NCBI RefSeq assembly: GCF_019175285.1
Contig: NC_056529.1
Span: forward strand, 608,455-672,454
DNA from: Sceloporus undulatus
Lineage: Eukaryota > Chordata > Lepidosauria > Squamata > Phrynosomatidae
Reading direction: 5' to 3'
DNA: 64,000 nt
Within the stretch, counting starts at the first letter, position 1, and each line of letters begins with the position of its first letter. Position numbers and translations under genes: made by a program. The notes under the pieces were generated by a model, which made no database searches, had not been told where the DNA came from, and saw only the letters and a list, made by a program, of their open reading frames with translations. Below are positions 10,905 to 54,850 of this stretch, piece after piece.

Positions 10905-11105
10905 ATTGTTGTTGTTGTGTGCCTTTGAGTCATTTCCAACTTATGCCAGCCCTAAGGTGAACCTATCATAGGGTTTTATTTCCTTCGGAGGGGGTTTGCC
11001 CTTGTCTTCCTCTGAGGCTGAGAGAGTGGGACATGTCCAAAGCCCAATGGGTTTTCATGGCCAAGCAGGGATTCAAAGCTGTCTTCTGAGTCAGGCCAAG
11101 AGTTT
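10905..11105 (-). repeat. tRNA-derived SINE
   Basis: Antisense copy starting with the complement of the CAACAA tail (TTGTTGTTGTTGTGTGCC) and containing CTCTGAGGCTGAGAGAGTG. Confidence 0.75.
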
Positions 11106-11389
11106 GGACATTAACTTTTTTGAATGAAGGGTACCAGAATTGTCCGGCCAACTCAGTTGCAGGGTTTCAGGTGGGCTTCTTTCCCACTTGGAGCTCCTGA
11201 GGAGAAAAAGATGCCAAAACCTTTTACAGGTGAAAGACATGTCCTACCATTTATGTGTCCAAGGAACCTAGGAATGTCTTATATGTTGAGTCAGATGTTG
11301 AGTTATATACCGGATTAGATTATTATCTTGTATTGTCAACTTGGACTGGCAGCCATGGGCTTTCTAGGTTTCAGAAAGATTTGTTCCTG

Positions 11390-11447
11390 AATATTTTCAA
11401 GCCACGGATGTTTCAATCTGTGGATATGGAGGATATGGCTGTCTTAG
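11390..11447. repeat. Tigger-like MITE, right end fragment
   Basis: TATTTTCAAGCCACGGATG and the degenerate right end match the right half of the elements at 15786 and 27526. Confidence 0.5.
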
Positions 11448-11637
11448 ACTCATAGGATCATAGAGTTGGAAGGGACCCACAAAGGCCCCACCATTAAAAC
11501 ACTCCCAATAGATGGCCATCCAGCCTATACTTAAACACTTCCAAAGAAGGAGAATCCACCATCCTCTGAAGCATATTATTCCACTGTTGAACAGCTCTTC
11601 CTAAGGTTTAGGTGGAGTCTCTTTTCCTAGGATCCAT
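11448..11637 (-). repeat. CR1 LINE 3' fragment
   Basis: Antisense CR1 tail beginning with ATAGGATCATAGAGTTGGAA and running to the AACAGCTCTTCCTAAG block, about 125 bases before the first delphilin coding exon. Confidence 0.7.
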
Positions 11638-11769
11638 TAGGTCCTAGAGTCCCTGATGGTTCAATGAGTCTACTTTGCTAGGGTTGACCATTGGGTTTAG
11701 GCCACAGTCCTTGGTTTGGAGGGGGACCTGACCTCTTTCTGGGTCCACTTTCTTTCTCCAGTCGCAACC

Positions 11770-43780
<32,011 letters not shown>

Positions 43781-44440
43781 CCGGATGACCGAGGACTGGG
43801 AACAGAAGGCAGGTGCTTCAGGTGATGCCTGGCTGTAAATACAAGGAGTGGCAACTCAGCGCGGATGGAGAAACCATTGGGGACAGCAAAGACGTTGTTT
43901 TCCTTCTTCTGTCTGGGGAAGACATCTCTGCCTGTGCCCTCAAGGTGCATTAAGGGAGCAACAGGGAAGTGGAAAGGACCACTTAGCTGGGTCTCTAGAG
44001 ACTCAAGGAGTGGACATTTTTCTCCTCTGCATTATTCAGGAGAGGTGAAATCCTCCACGTGGAGGGCGCATGAAGACAGCCCATTGCTCACCTTTCTTTT
44101 ATCTTCATTTTTAATGGCCTTTCTGGAATTCCATTTCTTTGCAAAGAGAGGTAGGAGGTCTCAGTGGGTTGCATGGAATTGACCAACCCATAGATTGGTG
44201 CAAGTGGGGGAGAAGGCAGGTTTACCCCCCTCATATCCTGACCCCTTTCCCCATGAAGAGCAACTGCCAGTTTTCCAGCTCACCTGAGCAACCCCTGAGA
44301 ACCCCTTGTGTCCAGCTCACACAGGCTGGTTTGCATTGCTCTTTGCCCTTTTCCAAGAATCCCAAGAATCTCTAGGGCTATGTTCTTTGCACCGCACTCT
44401 GATTCAAGGAGGGCTGTGCATAGACATTGCTAACATGCCA

Positions 44441-44663
44441 AGTGTCCACACTACACAACGATAGCACTGTGATCCAATTTTAACTGCCATGGCTCCATCC
44501 TACAGAACCCAGGGATGTTTATTTTGCTCTGTGCTGCATTGCTTTAAGGCTGTAGTCCTGGGGAATGTTCTGGAGAATTCAACCCCATCGACGAACTACA
44601 AATCCCAGGACCCCAGCCATGGCAGTAAAAGTAGGGTCAGTCTGCTGTACAGTGTGAATACCT
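44441..44663. repeat. Foldback MITE family A, diverged copy
   Basis: GTGTCCACACTACACAACGA and CTGTACAGTGTGAATACC are the outer ends. TGCCATGGCTCCATCC and ACTACAAATCCCAGGACCCC are the inner blocks. Confidence 0.65.
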
Positions 44664-45235
44664 GGGGATCTTTCGCAGCCAGGATTTGAGATTTTTTTTA
44701 AAAAATCATCTCCTGAGGAATTGGATGGATCCATGGCAGCTGTTGGTTCTGATGTCCCATTAGACATGGATTAGAAAATTAAGCCCAAGGGGCTCCTTGC
44801 AACACAGATCACTCCTTGCATCACTGGCAGAAGCAACATAGGCTCTTGTTATTTCTGTCCATGCACCATCAATAGAGGAAAAAGCAGGTTCACTGTGGCC
44901 TTGGCTGAAAACATGGACTTGCCACCACCCAGTGCATTAACAATACCAAACCACACTCGCCTCTCGGGCTTCTTTGGTTTCCTTTCTTTTCCAAGACGGT
45001 AGCCCAGCCATATCTCCTCCTGCAAACTGTTTCTTCTTGCCATTTTTCAAGTGCCAGGTTAGCTTCTTTTGATGACATTTTGAGTCTCTTGTTGTGCGGC
45101 ATCTTTGCTACTCAGCTTCACATCACTGGAATGGTCATAACTGCATCCAGAGGTATCATGGGGTTTGTAGTTTGCAAAGGGTACCTAGAAAGTACCAAGG
45201 CATGCTGAGAAGAAAGGAGCTGAGAATGTGGTGTT

Positions 45236-45420
45236 GGTGTTGCATGTTTTCAGGTCTTTTTCAACCCTAGAGTGAGCCCTTTATGGGATTTTCTTGGAAA
45301 GATTTGTTCAGAGGGGTTTGGCTTTACCTTGCTCTGAGGCTGAGAGAGTGTGACTTGCCCAAGGTTGCCCACTGGGTTTACATTCCTCAGCAGGGATTTG
45401 AACCCAGAGTCATAGTTGAC
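45236..45420 (-). repeat. tRNA-derived SINE
   Basis: Antisense copy with GCTCTGAGGCTGAGAGAGTG and GGGATTTGAACCCAGAG. Confidence 0.75.
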
Positions 45421-45487
45421 TCCTGCATGGGGAAGTCAGTCGCTTCAATTCTGGACGTAGTTCGTAGATGTAGTTTGATCCAGTTTC

Positions 45488-45700
45488 ACATTTTATTTAT
45501 TTATTTATTTAGTATTAAAATATTTATATACTCTGTCCTATATCAAAATGATCTCAGGGAGGCTTATAGATAACATTAAAACATCAAAACATTGGCAGAA
45601 GTAGACTCAAATTTACAAAGGCTCATGCAACAACTTCTTTCTCAAAAGGTGCTACAAGATCCCTTTGCATACTGACTTTCCAGTAAGCTGAAAACGTCTT
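45488..45700 (-). repeat. L2-group LINE 3' end, antisense
   Basis: TTTATTTATTTATTTAGTAT, then ATGATCTCAGGGAGGCTTA and an A-rich stretch. Confidence 0.5.
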
Positions 45701-46392
45701 AAACATCATAATGAATTAAAAACAGGTTTTTAAAGACTAAAATAATTAAAACTATGTGACATTAATATTTGGAATCAATTAATGAGGAAAAAGGCTAACA
45801 AGGAAAGCCTGGTAATTATGAATACTTATTTAACAATAATGCAAAGATTTACTAAACTCATAAAAAATGCATATGTTTACTCCAATAATACAATTTAAAC
45901 TATCCAGTGGAATAATTTTAAATGTCCGCGTCCCCTACCTTGACTTTGGTTCCAGAATTGCTGCCAATTGGCCAAGCCAGCTTCTATACTACATATCCTG
46001 GGATTCCTCAGGATGGAGCTCTGACAAAGTGATATGAAACTGATATAAGGATGCAGTGCAGGTAACAACAGTCTCCCTCTTATGTTCTGTCTCGATATAT
46101 ATTTATCATTGCCACTCTTTATTCTGAATGAGTTGTATAGTGCCCAGATAATTTTATTTTTCCCTTCCCAAAAGAGCTGTTTATTTGAATCTATCGAGGC
46201 GCTTTTATGACTAGATTTGCTCACTGTTGTCATTGTGCGAGGCTGCAAGGCTGACTCCAATCTCTGTTTCTGGGTGGCATTTTCTTGTGATGTTTTTCCA
46301 AAGGTTGGAGAGCTCCTACCAAGGACTGTGTATATATAAATATATATGCCCAGCTATGTGTGTCTGTCTGAATCTCTGTGCTCTTCCCTTGC

Positions 46393-46398
46393 AATAAA
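46393..46398 (+). terminator. GRID2IP: Candidate GRID2IP polyadenylation signal
   Basis: AATAAA preceded by a TG-rich segment, 2.6 kb after the stop codon. The assignment is positional only. Confidence 0.4.
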
Positions 46399-46449
46399 GC
46401 AACCTTCCTTCTTGCAACAAAGGCATCCCGGTGGAAGATTGCACCCCAT

Positions 46450-46703
46450 GTATAATAATAATAATAATTTGTTTTATTTATATACCGCTATTCCAAAGAT
46501 CATAGCGGTGAACAGCAAGTAAGCTAATTAGCAAGTAAGCTAATTTGCCCCCAACAGTCTGGGTACTCATTTTAGCTCCCTCCTCGGAAGGATGCAAGCC
46601 TGAGTCGAGCTTGGGCCCTTTTGCTGGTCTTGAACTCGCAACCTTGTGGTTTTGAGTGAATGGCTGCAGTACAGGCATTTACCCACTGCGCCACTAGGGC
46701 TCC
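46450..46703 (-). repeat. Sauria-type SINE
   Basis: Antisense copy from TATATACCGCTATTCCAAAG to the head complement ACTGCGCCACTAGGGCTCC, with AACTCGCAACCTTGTGGTTT inside (B-box complement). Confidence 0.75.
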
Positions 46704-47019
46704 TATAACACTTGTTACTCTGTTCCTGATGCAAGATGTACGGAGAGAAACAGAGGACTCCTCTAGACGGAGCAAATGAATCAACAGGTTCCAGTATTTG
46801 CTGCTGGAGTTCTCAGGTGTTTTGTAAGAAATATCCAAATAACAATGGAGTTTCTGCGTTCCCATCTTATTTTAATATCCAATGGCTATGTCTTTGTCTA
46901 CAAATGATCATCGTTAAAACCGGACTTGCTACTTCATTTCCATACCCAAAGGATTTTGAATTTGAATTGACACTCTCACATACCAATGGCATATATATGT
47001 CTGTACCACTCCACCAAAT

Positions 47020-47150
47020 GCATCCAGAAGTCTAGGAAGGCTCATGCTGCCAACTTCTTTATCTCAGTGAGTCTCAAAGGTGCTATAAGTTCTCTCTACA
47101 TACTGCTCCCACAGACTAACGCGGCTATATCTTTGAATTTTTTGAACTAG
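47020..47150. repeat. Amniote-type dispersed repeat fragment
   Basis: TCTCAAAGGTGCTATAAGTT and CACAGACTAACGCGGCTATA belong to a repeat end widespread in reptiles and other amniotes. The family name is not certain to me. A weaker relative is at about 45590-45665. Confidence 0.5.
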
Positions 47151-47552
47151 AAGAATCCATGAAGAGTTATTGAGTGCCCTTGATCTGTGATAACCATGAG
47201 CCTGGCAGCTGGCAGAGACAGCACTGGCAAATGCCCTGGCTGTTGCATGCTCTTCACCCTTGCTTACCATATAGCATCTCCTCATATTGCTTACAAGTTG
47301 GCTTTGTGGGGAGAACATCATTAACTGTGGACCAACCCTCTCATTGAGTGCCAAAAGGGAAAGGAATACTGTAAACCTGATTTCTCAATGGAGAGCCGCA
47401 GCCGTTCACTATATCGTTTCTGCTTGGCTCTCTTGGATAAAACTCGCCACATTTTCTTAACTTTTCTGCCTCTGAACTCTGCCCTGCAAGTTCAGTGGGG
47501 TGCCCTGTGCAAAACTCACCCTGTTTTGCATTCTTGCAGTTTTATGCAAGGG

Positions 47553-47947
47553 CAGTGGTGTACCTAGTTTATTTAATATCCGGTGTGGGTCATTTCTAAC
47601 ACCCCCTTCTCTCTTCAAAAACATTTACTGGGTCTGGCGGAACTGCTGGCTAGAAGGGCTAGAAGGGCAAAAAGAGGTGACTCTCCTGACCAACCGGCCA
47701 GCAAAGCCACCAAGGATTGAAGGCACCCCATTGCACCTGGATCCACTGGTGCAAATGGGCTCCTTGTGCCACCCTGCAGCCTTTCCACATCTGGCAGAGC
47801 TGCTGGCCAGGCAGCAAAGGAAGGAGACTTGCTTTTCTATCAGGTCAGCAGACTGACCAGACCCAGAAAGACAACCCCTTCCCAGCACACACTGAGGTGT
47901 CAACCGATGTAGTCCATGCCCCAAGGACACCCCTAGTGAAACCCCTG
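47553..47947. repeat. Degenerate TIR DNA element
   Basis: Left CAGTGGTGTACCTAG and right CCCCTAGTGAAACCCCTG are imperfect inverted repeats bounding 395 bp without coding capacity. No target duplication was found, so the limits are tentative. Confidence 0.45.
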
Positions 47948-48230
47948 TACTCCTTCCCTGAAGGATGGTGGAGAGGAGACCAGGGGAAGGGTGATGTTTG
48001 CAGGCTGGTGCGTGTGACGGCCTGAGGTCATCTTGGGCAGAGAGCCCAGGCCTGGCATAAGCCTCACTTTGTCTTTGGCCATGCAAGGCTAAGAGTGGGG
48101 TGGGGCAACCAAGGCCAGTCATTCACTAGCCCTGCTAACTGATGCCTTAGCAAGGAGGAAGAATGACAGAGCGGAGTTCCAGGATGCCCGGTGCATATTA
48201 TTATTTATTATTATTACTACTACTACTAGG

Positions 48231-48545
48231 GCCTTAATACCCGAAAGACAGTAGATGCTGTCTGGCCCTGGAAGCTAGTTCTTGGATGGAAGACCACCAA
48301 GGAATCCCAGGTGCTGGAGGTGCTATGTCAGAATTGGCAAAACATCCATAGGGTTGCCTATGGAAACCCTATGAAATTCGTGGGGTCACCATAAATCAAC
48401 AGGTGACTTGAAGGCACTTGTGAGCCTGAATACCCCAAAGGCAGCAGATCCTGTCTGTTCTTGGATGTTCAGCAGGGTCAGCCCTGGTGAGTACTTGGAT
48501 GGAAGACCATCAACGAATCTCAGAAGCCGAGGATTCCTTGCAATA
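48231..48545 (+). repeat. Two 5S-rRNA-derived SINE copies in tandem
   Basis: Copy 1 (48231-48420) has GATGCTGTCTGGCCCTGGAA, then CTTGGATGGAAGACCACCAA and a body ending GGTGACTTGAAGGCAC. Copy 2 (48428-48545) has GATCCTGTCTGTTCTTGGAT, GTTCAGCAGGGTCAGCCCTG and GTACTTGGATGGAAGACCAT and lacks the tail. Confidence 0.75.
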
Positions 48546-49364
48546 CATGGCTCAAACATGGAAAACACACAGCCAAGGGAGTCAGAATTACGTATATAGG
48601 CGACTGAAAAGCAAACCAACAGCATTTCTAGCAGGTTTGTCCTGGATCTCAGAAAGATGCAATCACTAAAATTATGCATATACTTATATATTGATAGAAG
48701 TGATTAACAAACAGAACTAAGAAATATAAAACAAAGCAAAACATTTTAAGAATAGATCCAATAAGAAGCAGTAGATAACAACAATAACCTTATTAAAAAG
48801 ACTGTCCCCTGAAAGAGTTGGCCTTCTTCCTTCTCCTTAGCAGTTCAGGGGGTATGAAATGGATATTTCCATACAGAAATGCAATGCAAGGCAAATGCAA
48901 TAGATTTGTGTTTGTAGATGCGTGTGTGTTCACAGACACACACACACACAGCTGATCACATGAAGAAAATCCTTGTGCCAAGATAGATAAATCCAGACCA
49001 GCTGCAGCATTTTTGGAAAGACAATAAGAGGGGAGGAATGTGTGGAATTTGCAACCTCACTCCGCAGCCCTCCAGCTTGGCTCCCATCATTACAGTTGGT
49101 TTCTGCAGAAAAGAAAGTTGGATGTGGCACTCCATGCACAATCTCTTTATTTGTGTTACTTCGGCGTTTGGCGTCCAGTTCAAAGTTGCAGGAGCAGCTT
49201 CCAAAAGGATGTAAATAAAACAACTGTACTTTTGAATATGGATGTGCCTCGGTTGACAAAGCCTTTGACAAAGCTGCTTTTGACAACGGCTTTCTGTGCC
49301 CAGACAGCCTCCTTTTCTTCCTTTTCCTCTGTCTAGTGGGAATTTTTTAAAGTGACATTGGCAT

Positions 49365-49848
49365 TGTTTGTACGATTCTGACTTTGGCGCTCAGTTGTAT
49401 ATCTTTGCTCTTTAGGAGGTTTTCTAGTTCTTTCATAGCTGCCCTCCCCATTCTTAGTCTTCTTCTGATCAATTGACTGCAATCCCCATTCTGATCAAAG
49501 TTTCATCCAAAGTATGGTCCTCGCTGTGGCCATTATTTTTGTTTTCTTTATGTTCAGCATTAAGCCTGCCTTTGTACTTTCTTCTTTGACCTCCCTCAGT
49601 AGTTGCTCTAAGTCTGCAATGTTTTCTGCTAGTATTATGGTGTCATCTGCATATCTTAGATCACTGACGTTCCTTCCTCCTATTTTCACTCCTCCTTCTT
49701 CTGCTTTTCTTATAAGATGTTTTGCACACAAGTTGAAAAGACAGGATGAAAGGATGCATCCTTGCCTGACCCATTTGCCAATTGTGAGACATTGTGGATC
49801 TAGAAATAGGCTGCTTAGAAATGCTCCTTTATGTCCAGAGTAATGCAT
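49365..49848 (-). repeat. RTE/BovB-type LINE reverse transcriptase fragment
   Basis: Antisense translation shows WVRQGCILSSCLFNLCAKHL, VKIGGRNVSDLRYADDTIIL (catalytic YADD) and AGLMLNIKKTKIMAT, the RTE/BovB finger-palm region, then in another frame the ELENLLKSKDIQL-like block. It is truncated at both ends. Confidence 0.8.
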
Positions 49849-49850
49849 AT

Positions 49851-50088
49851 AAGCCAGTGTGGCGTAATGGTTTCAGTGTTGGACTACAACTCTGGATTTG
49901 ATTCCAGGGTTTGATTCCCACTGGGTTCGATGAAACCCATTGGCTGACCTTGGGCAAGCCACATACTCTCAGCCTCAGGGGGAAGGCAATGGCAAACTTC
50001 CTCAGAACAAATGTTTCCAAGAAAATCCTTTGATAGGGTTGCTGTAAGATGGAAACAATTTGAAGGCACACAACAACTGCAACAACAG
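49851..50088 (+). repeat. tRNA-derived SINE, full length, ending at an assembly gap
   Basis: Head AGCCAGTGTGGCGTAATGG, body CTCTCAGCCTCAGGGGGAAG, tail GAAGGCACACAACAACTGCA. The N gap follows at once. Confidence 0.85.
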
Positions 50089-50098
50089 NNNNNNNNNN
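50089..50098. other. Assembly gap (10 N)
   Basis: Ten N follow the CAA-rich SINE tail. The true length is unknown. Confidence 0.99.
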
Positions 50099-52500
50099 AA
50101 ATGCACCTTTGACAGCAGATGGTTCCTGATTCATATCCCATTCATATCTCTCTTTCTTTCCTGCATTGGGCACATCAAGAAGGAATGGGGGGGGGGGGGG
50201 GAGGATACACTTTGGAATTTGACCCCCCAATCCCTGATAAGGCCGCCAGACCAAACTCCCTTGCCATGTGTTCAGGGCTCAAACAGTAACCAGGGGCCAA
50301 AGGGATTGAATAGCTCTCTGCTTATAAATTTCCCCTTTTCACACTACTTACTGCAAAGGGGGGGAATGGAAAACAGCCCCGTTGGCACATTTCGGCCCAT
50401 TGGCAATATTTAAGCCGCCTCGTGGATTGGTAGACAAGCGCAATACCCGAACGGCCGACAGGAGCACATTTGGTGAGTTCCATCTCCAATCTAAACTTGT
50501 TTCTGAGCATGATTTCCCAGAGTGGATTTGTTTCCAATGGGGTCCAGGGAGTGGGTTTAATTCCCAGTTCTTGGGGGCATTTTGGGTGCCCCCAATGCCA
50601 AGAAGTATCAGACTTAGTTTCAGAGGCAACAATGAACCCGGCGCATGGTTTGCCATCTCGCTCTGGGCCTGCTTTCAATGGATTTCCTTCAATGCTCCCC
50701 TTGTTCTTTTCGGTTTCTCTCCCCCACCTTCGGATCGGCCTTGGCTGCTCCCTCCCAGCAAAGCAAAGGCACTTGTGCTAAAGAGGGAACTGAGTGGGAT
50801 GAATGAGGCTGTGCTCAGAATCCACAAAATCCCCAAACTTTCCATGCACTCACAGTGGAAGAAGGATACCTTTGCAAGACCAGCGGGTCATCGGTGGTGG
50901 GAATGGAGAGGAGTGGAGTGTCAGAGGTGAGTGTCCCAAAGTCCCCTTTGAGCTCATCCTGGGAAACTCACTGCCATAGAGCATTGCAAACAAGGCAGAC
51001 TTGGCTGCAAGAACCAAGAAAGGCTGGTTTCTAGCCATGGGAGGAAAAGGAGGGCACATCCTCTGGTTTGGGCAATGAAGCAAGATGTCCTCCGTTGGGC
51101 TGTAATAGTCCAAGGATGTGGCTGCATTGTCAGAGGGTTGGATTAGATGACCCATTCATTGTCACCCTGCCTGAATGTTTTCAGTCCAGACTGGACCAAA
51201 ATCCTACATTTATGCATTGCATAAATATCTGCACAAGGAATTATGCATTGATTGCACGAAGCAGTTGTGTTAAATAAAATACGAATGCATGGCATAGGGA
51301 AATAATTTGCTTCCATCGCGGGAACTACTCATCGACATGAATTGATTGATTGACCCAATGACAATGCAACTTGCCAACCGATTCAAATGCAAGTGGGAAT
51401 GAGCCCAATGAAGGGCAACCAAACCAAATGTGCAATAATGCTGCCAGTTTGAGCAGAGGCAGAGAGATAATGCATTGGCCAAGAATGCCCATCCGCATGA
51501 GCATTGCATGCCCAACTCAAGTTTGGCAACCTTGGACTGAATGCAGATGTGTGGCACATCAGACAAAAATGTCCAATGCCTTTCGTTGAGGGACTTACAC
51601 ATCTGTGAGACACCAAGAGGACCATGACCCATATCAAAACAGCAAATGCATCCTTTTGTATGCTTGTGCAGGCAGACAAGAGACTCTGTGACCCAGCCCT
51701 ACTGCTCTCAACATGCTCTGTCAGAGGAACTTCCTGCAATATGAATGGGATCTTGGCCAATCCGGGAAACAACACCCACATTCGCAAGTTGGAGCTTTGG
51801 CTATCAGCCTTGTCCCTTTCTTTACACAACACCTTTGAGCCAAGGAGACAAACTTGTTTGTCTGCTCTTTTGATACCCGCACACAATGTGCCACTGGGCG
51901 ATGGGCAATACATCATCCCCAGGAGTTTTGTTCTCATGCCCAGGCAGAATGCCATAACCGGACCCTGGAGGAGGAAGAGTGTCCCCTTGGTTTGACTTGG
52001 ATACATGCAAGGGAAAGTAAGTGTGGTTGTCTGGTTGTTGGTGCCAAGAAGGATGTCTGGGGCTCTTTGGCTCAAGGGAGGATCTGTCCCATTAGGTAGA
52101 CACCTTGATGCCCACCATTGCTTCCAGTCAAAAGTGGGAGAGGTGGCCTAAAAGACTGGCTTCTCATATCCATCTATCTTGCCTGATTTGGGTAAGTAAG
52201 CAGGTCACTTCTAGGTAGAGACCATCAGGAGGGAATTGCAAAGAATTGTAAATCTCCCAGGATCTCCCACAGAAGGACAGCTGTAGCTAGTGTTGTTAAT
52301 ATTAGCTAGATGGACAACCCTCCATCAAGGTCTGGTTTAGTTTAAAGTGGCTTTTTATCTGTTTTTATGCTTTAAAGTCAATGGCACAAACTTCAGGGTT
52401 CTGGGGTGCAGCAAGGGTAGAAAAGGATGTGTTACCAGGAGCACAGTTACTGGTAACTAGTTACTTTTGGGTGAAGAAGGGAGACGATGCATGCTAACAA
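50099..52500. other. Intergenic stretch without a recognised gene
   Basis: Contains a G run at about 50187-50201 and a CR1-like remnant near 51105-51175. Open frames occur on both strands, the longest antisense at 51383-52075 (230 codons), with no similarity that I recognise and no splice or start context to support a gene. Confidence 0.5.
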
Positions 52501-52501
52501 A

Positions 52502-52724
52502 GGCTGCATCTGCACTGCAGAATTAATGCTGTTTGGCACAACTTCAGTTGCCCTGGCTCCATCCAATGGAATTGTGGCATTTGTAGTTTTGGGAGACATT
52601 TAGACTTCTCTACCAAAGAGCTCTGGTGGCACAACAAACTACAAATCCCAGCATTCTGTAACACTGAGCCATGGCAGTTAAAGAGGTGTCAAACCACTTT
52701 TTTCCCTGCAAAAAAGATGCAGCC
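52502..52724. repeat. Foldback MITE family A, full copy
   Basis: Left GGCTGCATCTGCACTGCAGA, right GCAAAAAAGATGCAGCC, with AAAG on both outer sides as a possible short target duplication. Confidence 0.75.
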
Positions 52725-52869
52725 AAAGCTACAATTCAAAAGCAGTGGAATGGATAGGAAGTGGGGACAAACTGGGGGTTTATTGGTGTTATGAAGCACA
52801 GTTTCCCATTACAGTATATTGAAAACTTACTTGTTAAAAAGGGCGGCTCTTTTGTCAGAGATTGTTTTC

Positions 52870-53160
52870 AGCCTTTACGACACTTTTTTATGGATATTTA
52901 TTTATTTACAGTCTCACCTTCCCATTAGCCTGGGATTTAAGGTGTCTTAAACCCCTATTAATGCAAAACTTAAAACATAATGAAACCAGAGTTCTATTTA
53001 TAAAAAGCAAGTTTAAAAAAGCACGAGTTAAAAGCAGTTTTAAAACACATAATAAAATATGCAGTCCTCTCTCCATTAAAACCTCCACCTGCTGCAACAT
53101 GTTAAAAACCAAAGGTTTCCCTAAATAAAAACCTTCACTAAAAAAAGAAGAATGAATGAA
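52870..53160 (-). repeat. L2-group LINE 3' region, antisense
   Basis: TTATTTATTTACAGTCTCAC followed by a long A-rich stretch with AAAACATAATAAAATA. Confidence 0.4.
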
Positions 53161-53344
53161 TGTGTGTGTATTCATCTTTAATTTGAAAGGCTTCACTTCT
53201 GATTTTCTTTGTTACTTTTTCCTTTGCATATGCAATGATAAAGCCAAGAAAAATGTAATAATGAGAGCAACAAATTATTTAAGGGTTTCCCTTGTTCAAC
53301 AGTATAACAAATGATTTCAGGATGTTATTTCCCAAACACTGTAA

Positions 53345-53800
53345 TGATCAGGGATCACCAGCATTGAGGCCATGCTCTTGAGGACGCAGCTGCGTTGGGC
53401 AGGACACGTTTCTAGGGTGAAGGACCATCGCCTCCCAAAAATAGTATTCTACGGTGAACTCGCCACAGGTCAAGAGCGTAAGAGGGGCGCCACAAAGAAG
53501 AGACACAAGGACTCCCTGAAACAACAGCTCAGGCTTGGCCAAACTGATCACCAACAATGGTCTGCCCTGGCCTCGCATCGGGAGGCATGGAGACGCTCTA
53601 TCCACCATGTGGCAGCCTTTTTCGAAAGCTCACGCCAAACGAGTCTAGAAGAGAAACGACAACGCAGAAAGAACCACAACCTGGAAACATCACCCAAGGA
53701 GACTTTCCGCTGTGCTTTCTGCAACTGGACCTGTTTGTCCCGGATTGGCCTTTTTAGTCACCAACACGCTTGTACAAAGCGCGGGATGAGTCCTTCCTGA
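53345..53800 (+). repeat. Non-LTR retrotransposon ORF2 C-terminal end
   Basis: One open frame of 142 codons reads LRWAGHVSRVKDHRLPKIVF, YGELATGQERKRGATKKR, WSALASHREAWRRSIHHVAA and a closing CCHH-like zinc knuckle (FRCAFCNWTCLSRIGLFSHQ then HACTKRG). This end-piece is typical of ORF2 proteins of several LINE clades. It is intact over this length, so it could be taken for a gene, but it has no start or reverse transcriptase in front. Confidence 0.8.
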
Positions 53801-54056
53801 ATCTTCGTTCGTGAAGCAAAGGCAGAGTAATGAGTGCCCAGAATGAATTACTTTAAAAAAGTAACTTGCCAGGCTCTGGGAGGGATCTGGGAACAACCTC
53901 TTGCAATATAACACTGTTATGTGCTGCTTGGCTCTTACAGACCTCAAAAATAATTCTGTAGATTAGTTCTAATTAGCGTAGACCCATTTAATAAATTGTT
54001 GAATGGTGAGTCAACCTTAGTAAATTCCATTAATTAAATGCATCTACTTGAGTTGG

Positions 54057-54270
54057 AGAGAGCCATCATGGTGTAGTGGTTTGAGCATTGGACTATGACT
54101 CTGGAGATTGGGGTTTGAATGCCCACTTGGCCATGAAAACCCACTGGATGGCCTTGGGCAAGCCACACTCTCTCAGCCCCAGAAAACCCCATGACAGGGT
54201 CACCTTAGAGCCCCCATATGGTCCCCATAAGTTGGAAATGACTTGAAGGCACACAACAGCAACAACAACC
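54057..54270 (+). repeat. tRNA-derived SINE, full length
   Basis: Head GAGAGCCATCATGGTGTAGT with a clear A box, GACTATGACTCTGGAGATTG, and a tail GACTTGAAGGCACACAACAG. A (CT)n(CA)n run follows at 54302-54339. Confidence 0.85.
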
Positions 54271-54299
54271 TGAGTTGGAACAAACAGTAGGATTTAGGG

Positions 54300-54339
<40 letters not shown>

Positions 54340-54654
54340 CAACCAAGTGAAATTCTCCTTAGTATCTGTTTGGGGAATAACAGGAAGATTTGCATTGCTG
54401 TTTGATTTCCCATTGTCCTATTGCATTAAACATAAAACAACCAAGATAAATTAGAGCCAGGTGCAAGGTCTCAGAAGATGCTTTTTTCTTTATGAGGAGG
54501 AGGAACATACTTTGGTCACAGTCGTTGGTTTAGAAGAAGGATCCGGATTGGGAACCCAGCGAGAAGTTGCCCAGCTCTGCCCATTCCTGTCCAAAATGAA
54601 TGGCACAGATGAACAGGTGATGTTTCCACCAAAAGCAGTCCATGATGCAGCCTC

Positions 54655-54850
54655 TTTTGCTCTTCATGCCCTCCAACATCCCTCAGATGAAAACTGGGAC
54701 ACGTCTGGCCATGCAACGCCAGATTGTGGCCAAGGTGGCAAACCTTATGAATAAGGAAGGACAGGCAAGCCAGGAGAGTCTGCAGCAGTTGGCTTTTGCC
54801 AGAGCCAACTGGGAAGGGCCAGAATCTGCCCTGATTAGTTTGCCTTAGGG
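54655..54850 (+). repeat. Unclassified repeat family C
   Basis: CCCTCCAACATCCCTCAGAT, CAAACCTTATGAATAAGGAA and CAGCAGTTGGCTTTTGCC match 17375 (complement). Confidence 0.6.

Larger units (their letters stand above)
43781..46398 (+). other. GRID2IP: GRID2IP 3' flank, candidate 3' UTR
   Basis: No coding exon seen. The first canonical AATAAA on the + strand after the stop is at 46393-46398, giving a possible 2.6-kb 3' UTR. It contains a family A MITE, an antisense SINE and an antisense L2-type tail, so a shorter UTR using a variant signal is also possible. Confidence 0.45.

Noticed and set aside
11716-11769. An upstream in-frame ATG at 11716 as the delphilin start
   Set aside because: It lies before the acceptor ending at 11761, so it is intronic; the MPTTNERW start matches the mammalian protein.
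48231-48545. Functional 5S rRNA genes
   Set aside because: The 5S-like parts are diverged and incomplete and are followed by a SINE body and tail, so they are 5S-derived SINEs.
53372-53800. A 142-codon zinc-finger gene
   Set aside because: The frame is the C-terminal end of a LINE ORF2, including its zinc knuckle; there is no own start or splice context.
54057-54130. A tRNA gene
   Set aside because: A and B boxes are present but no cloverleaf can be formed and the sequence continues into the SINE body; many copies exist.
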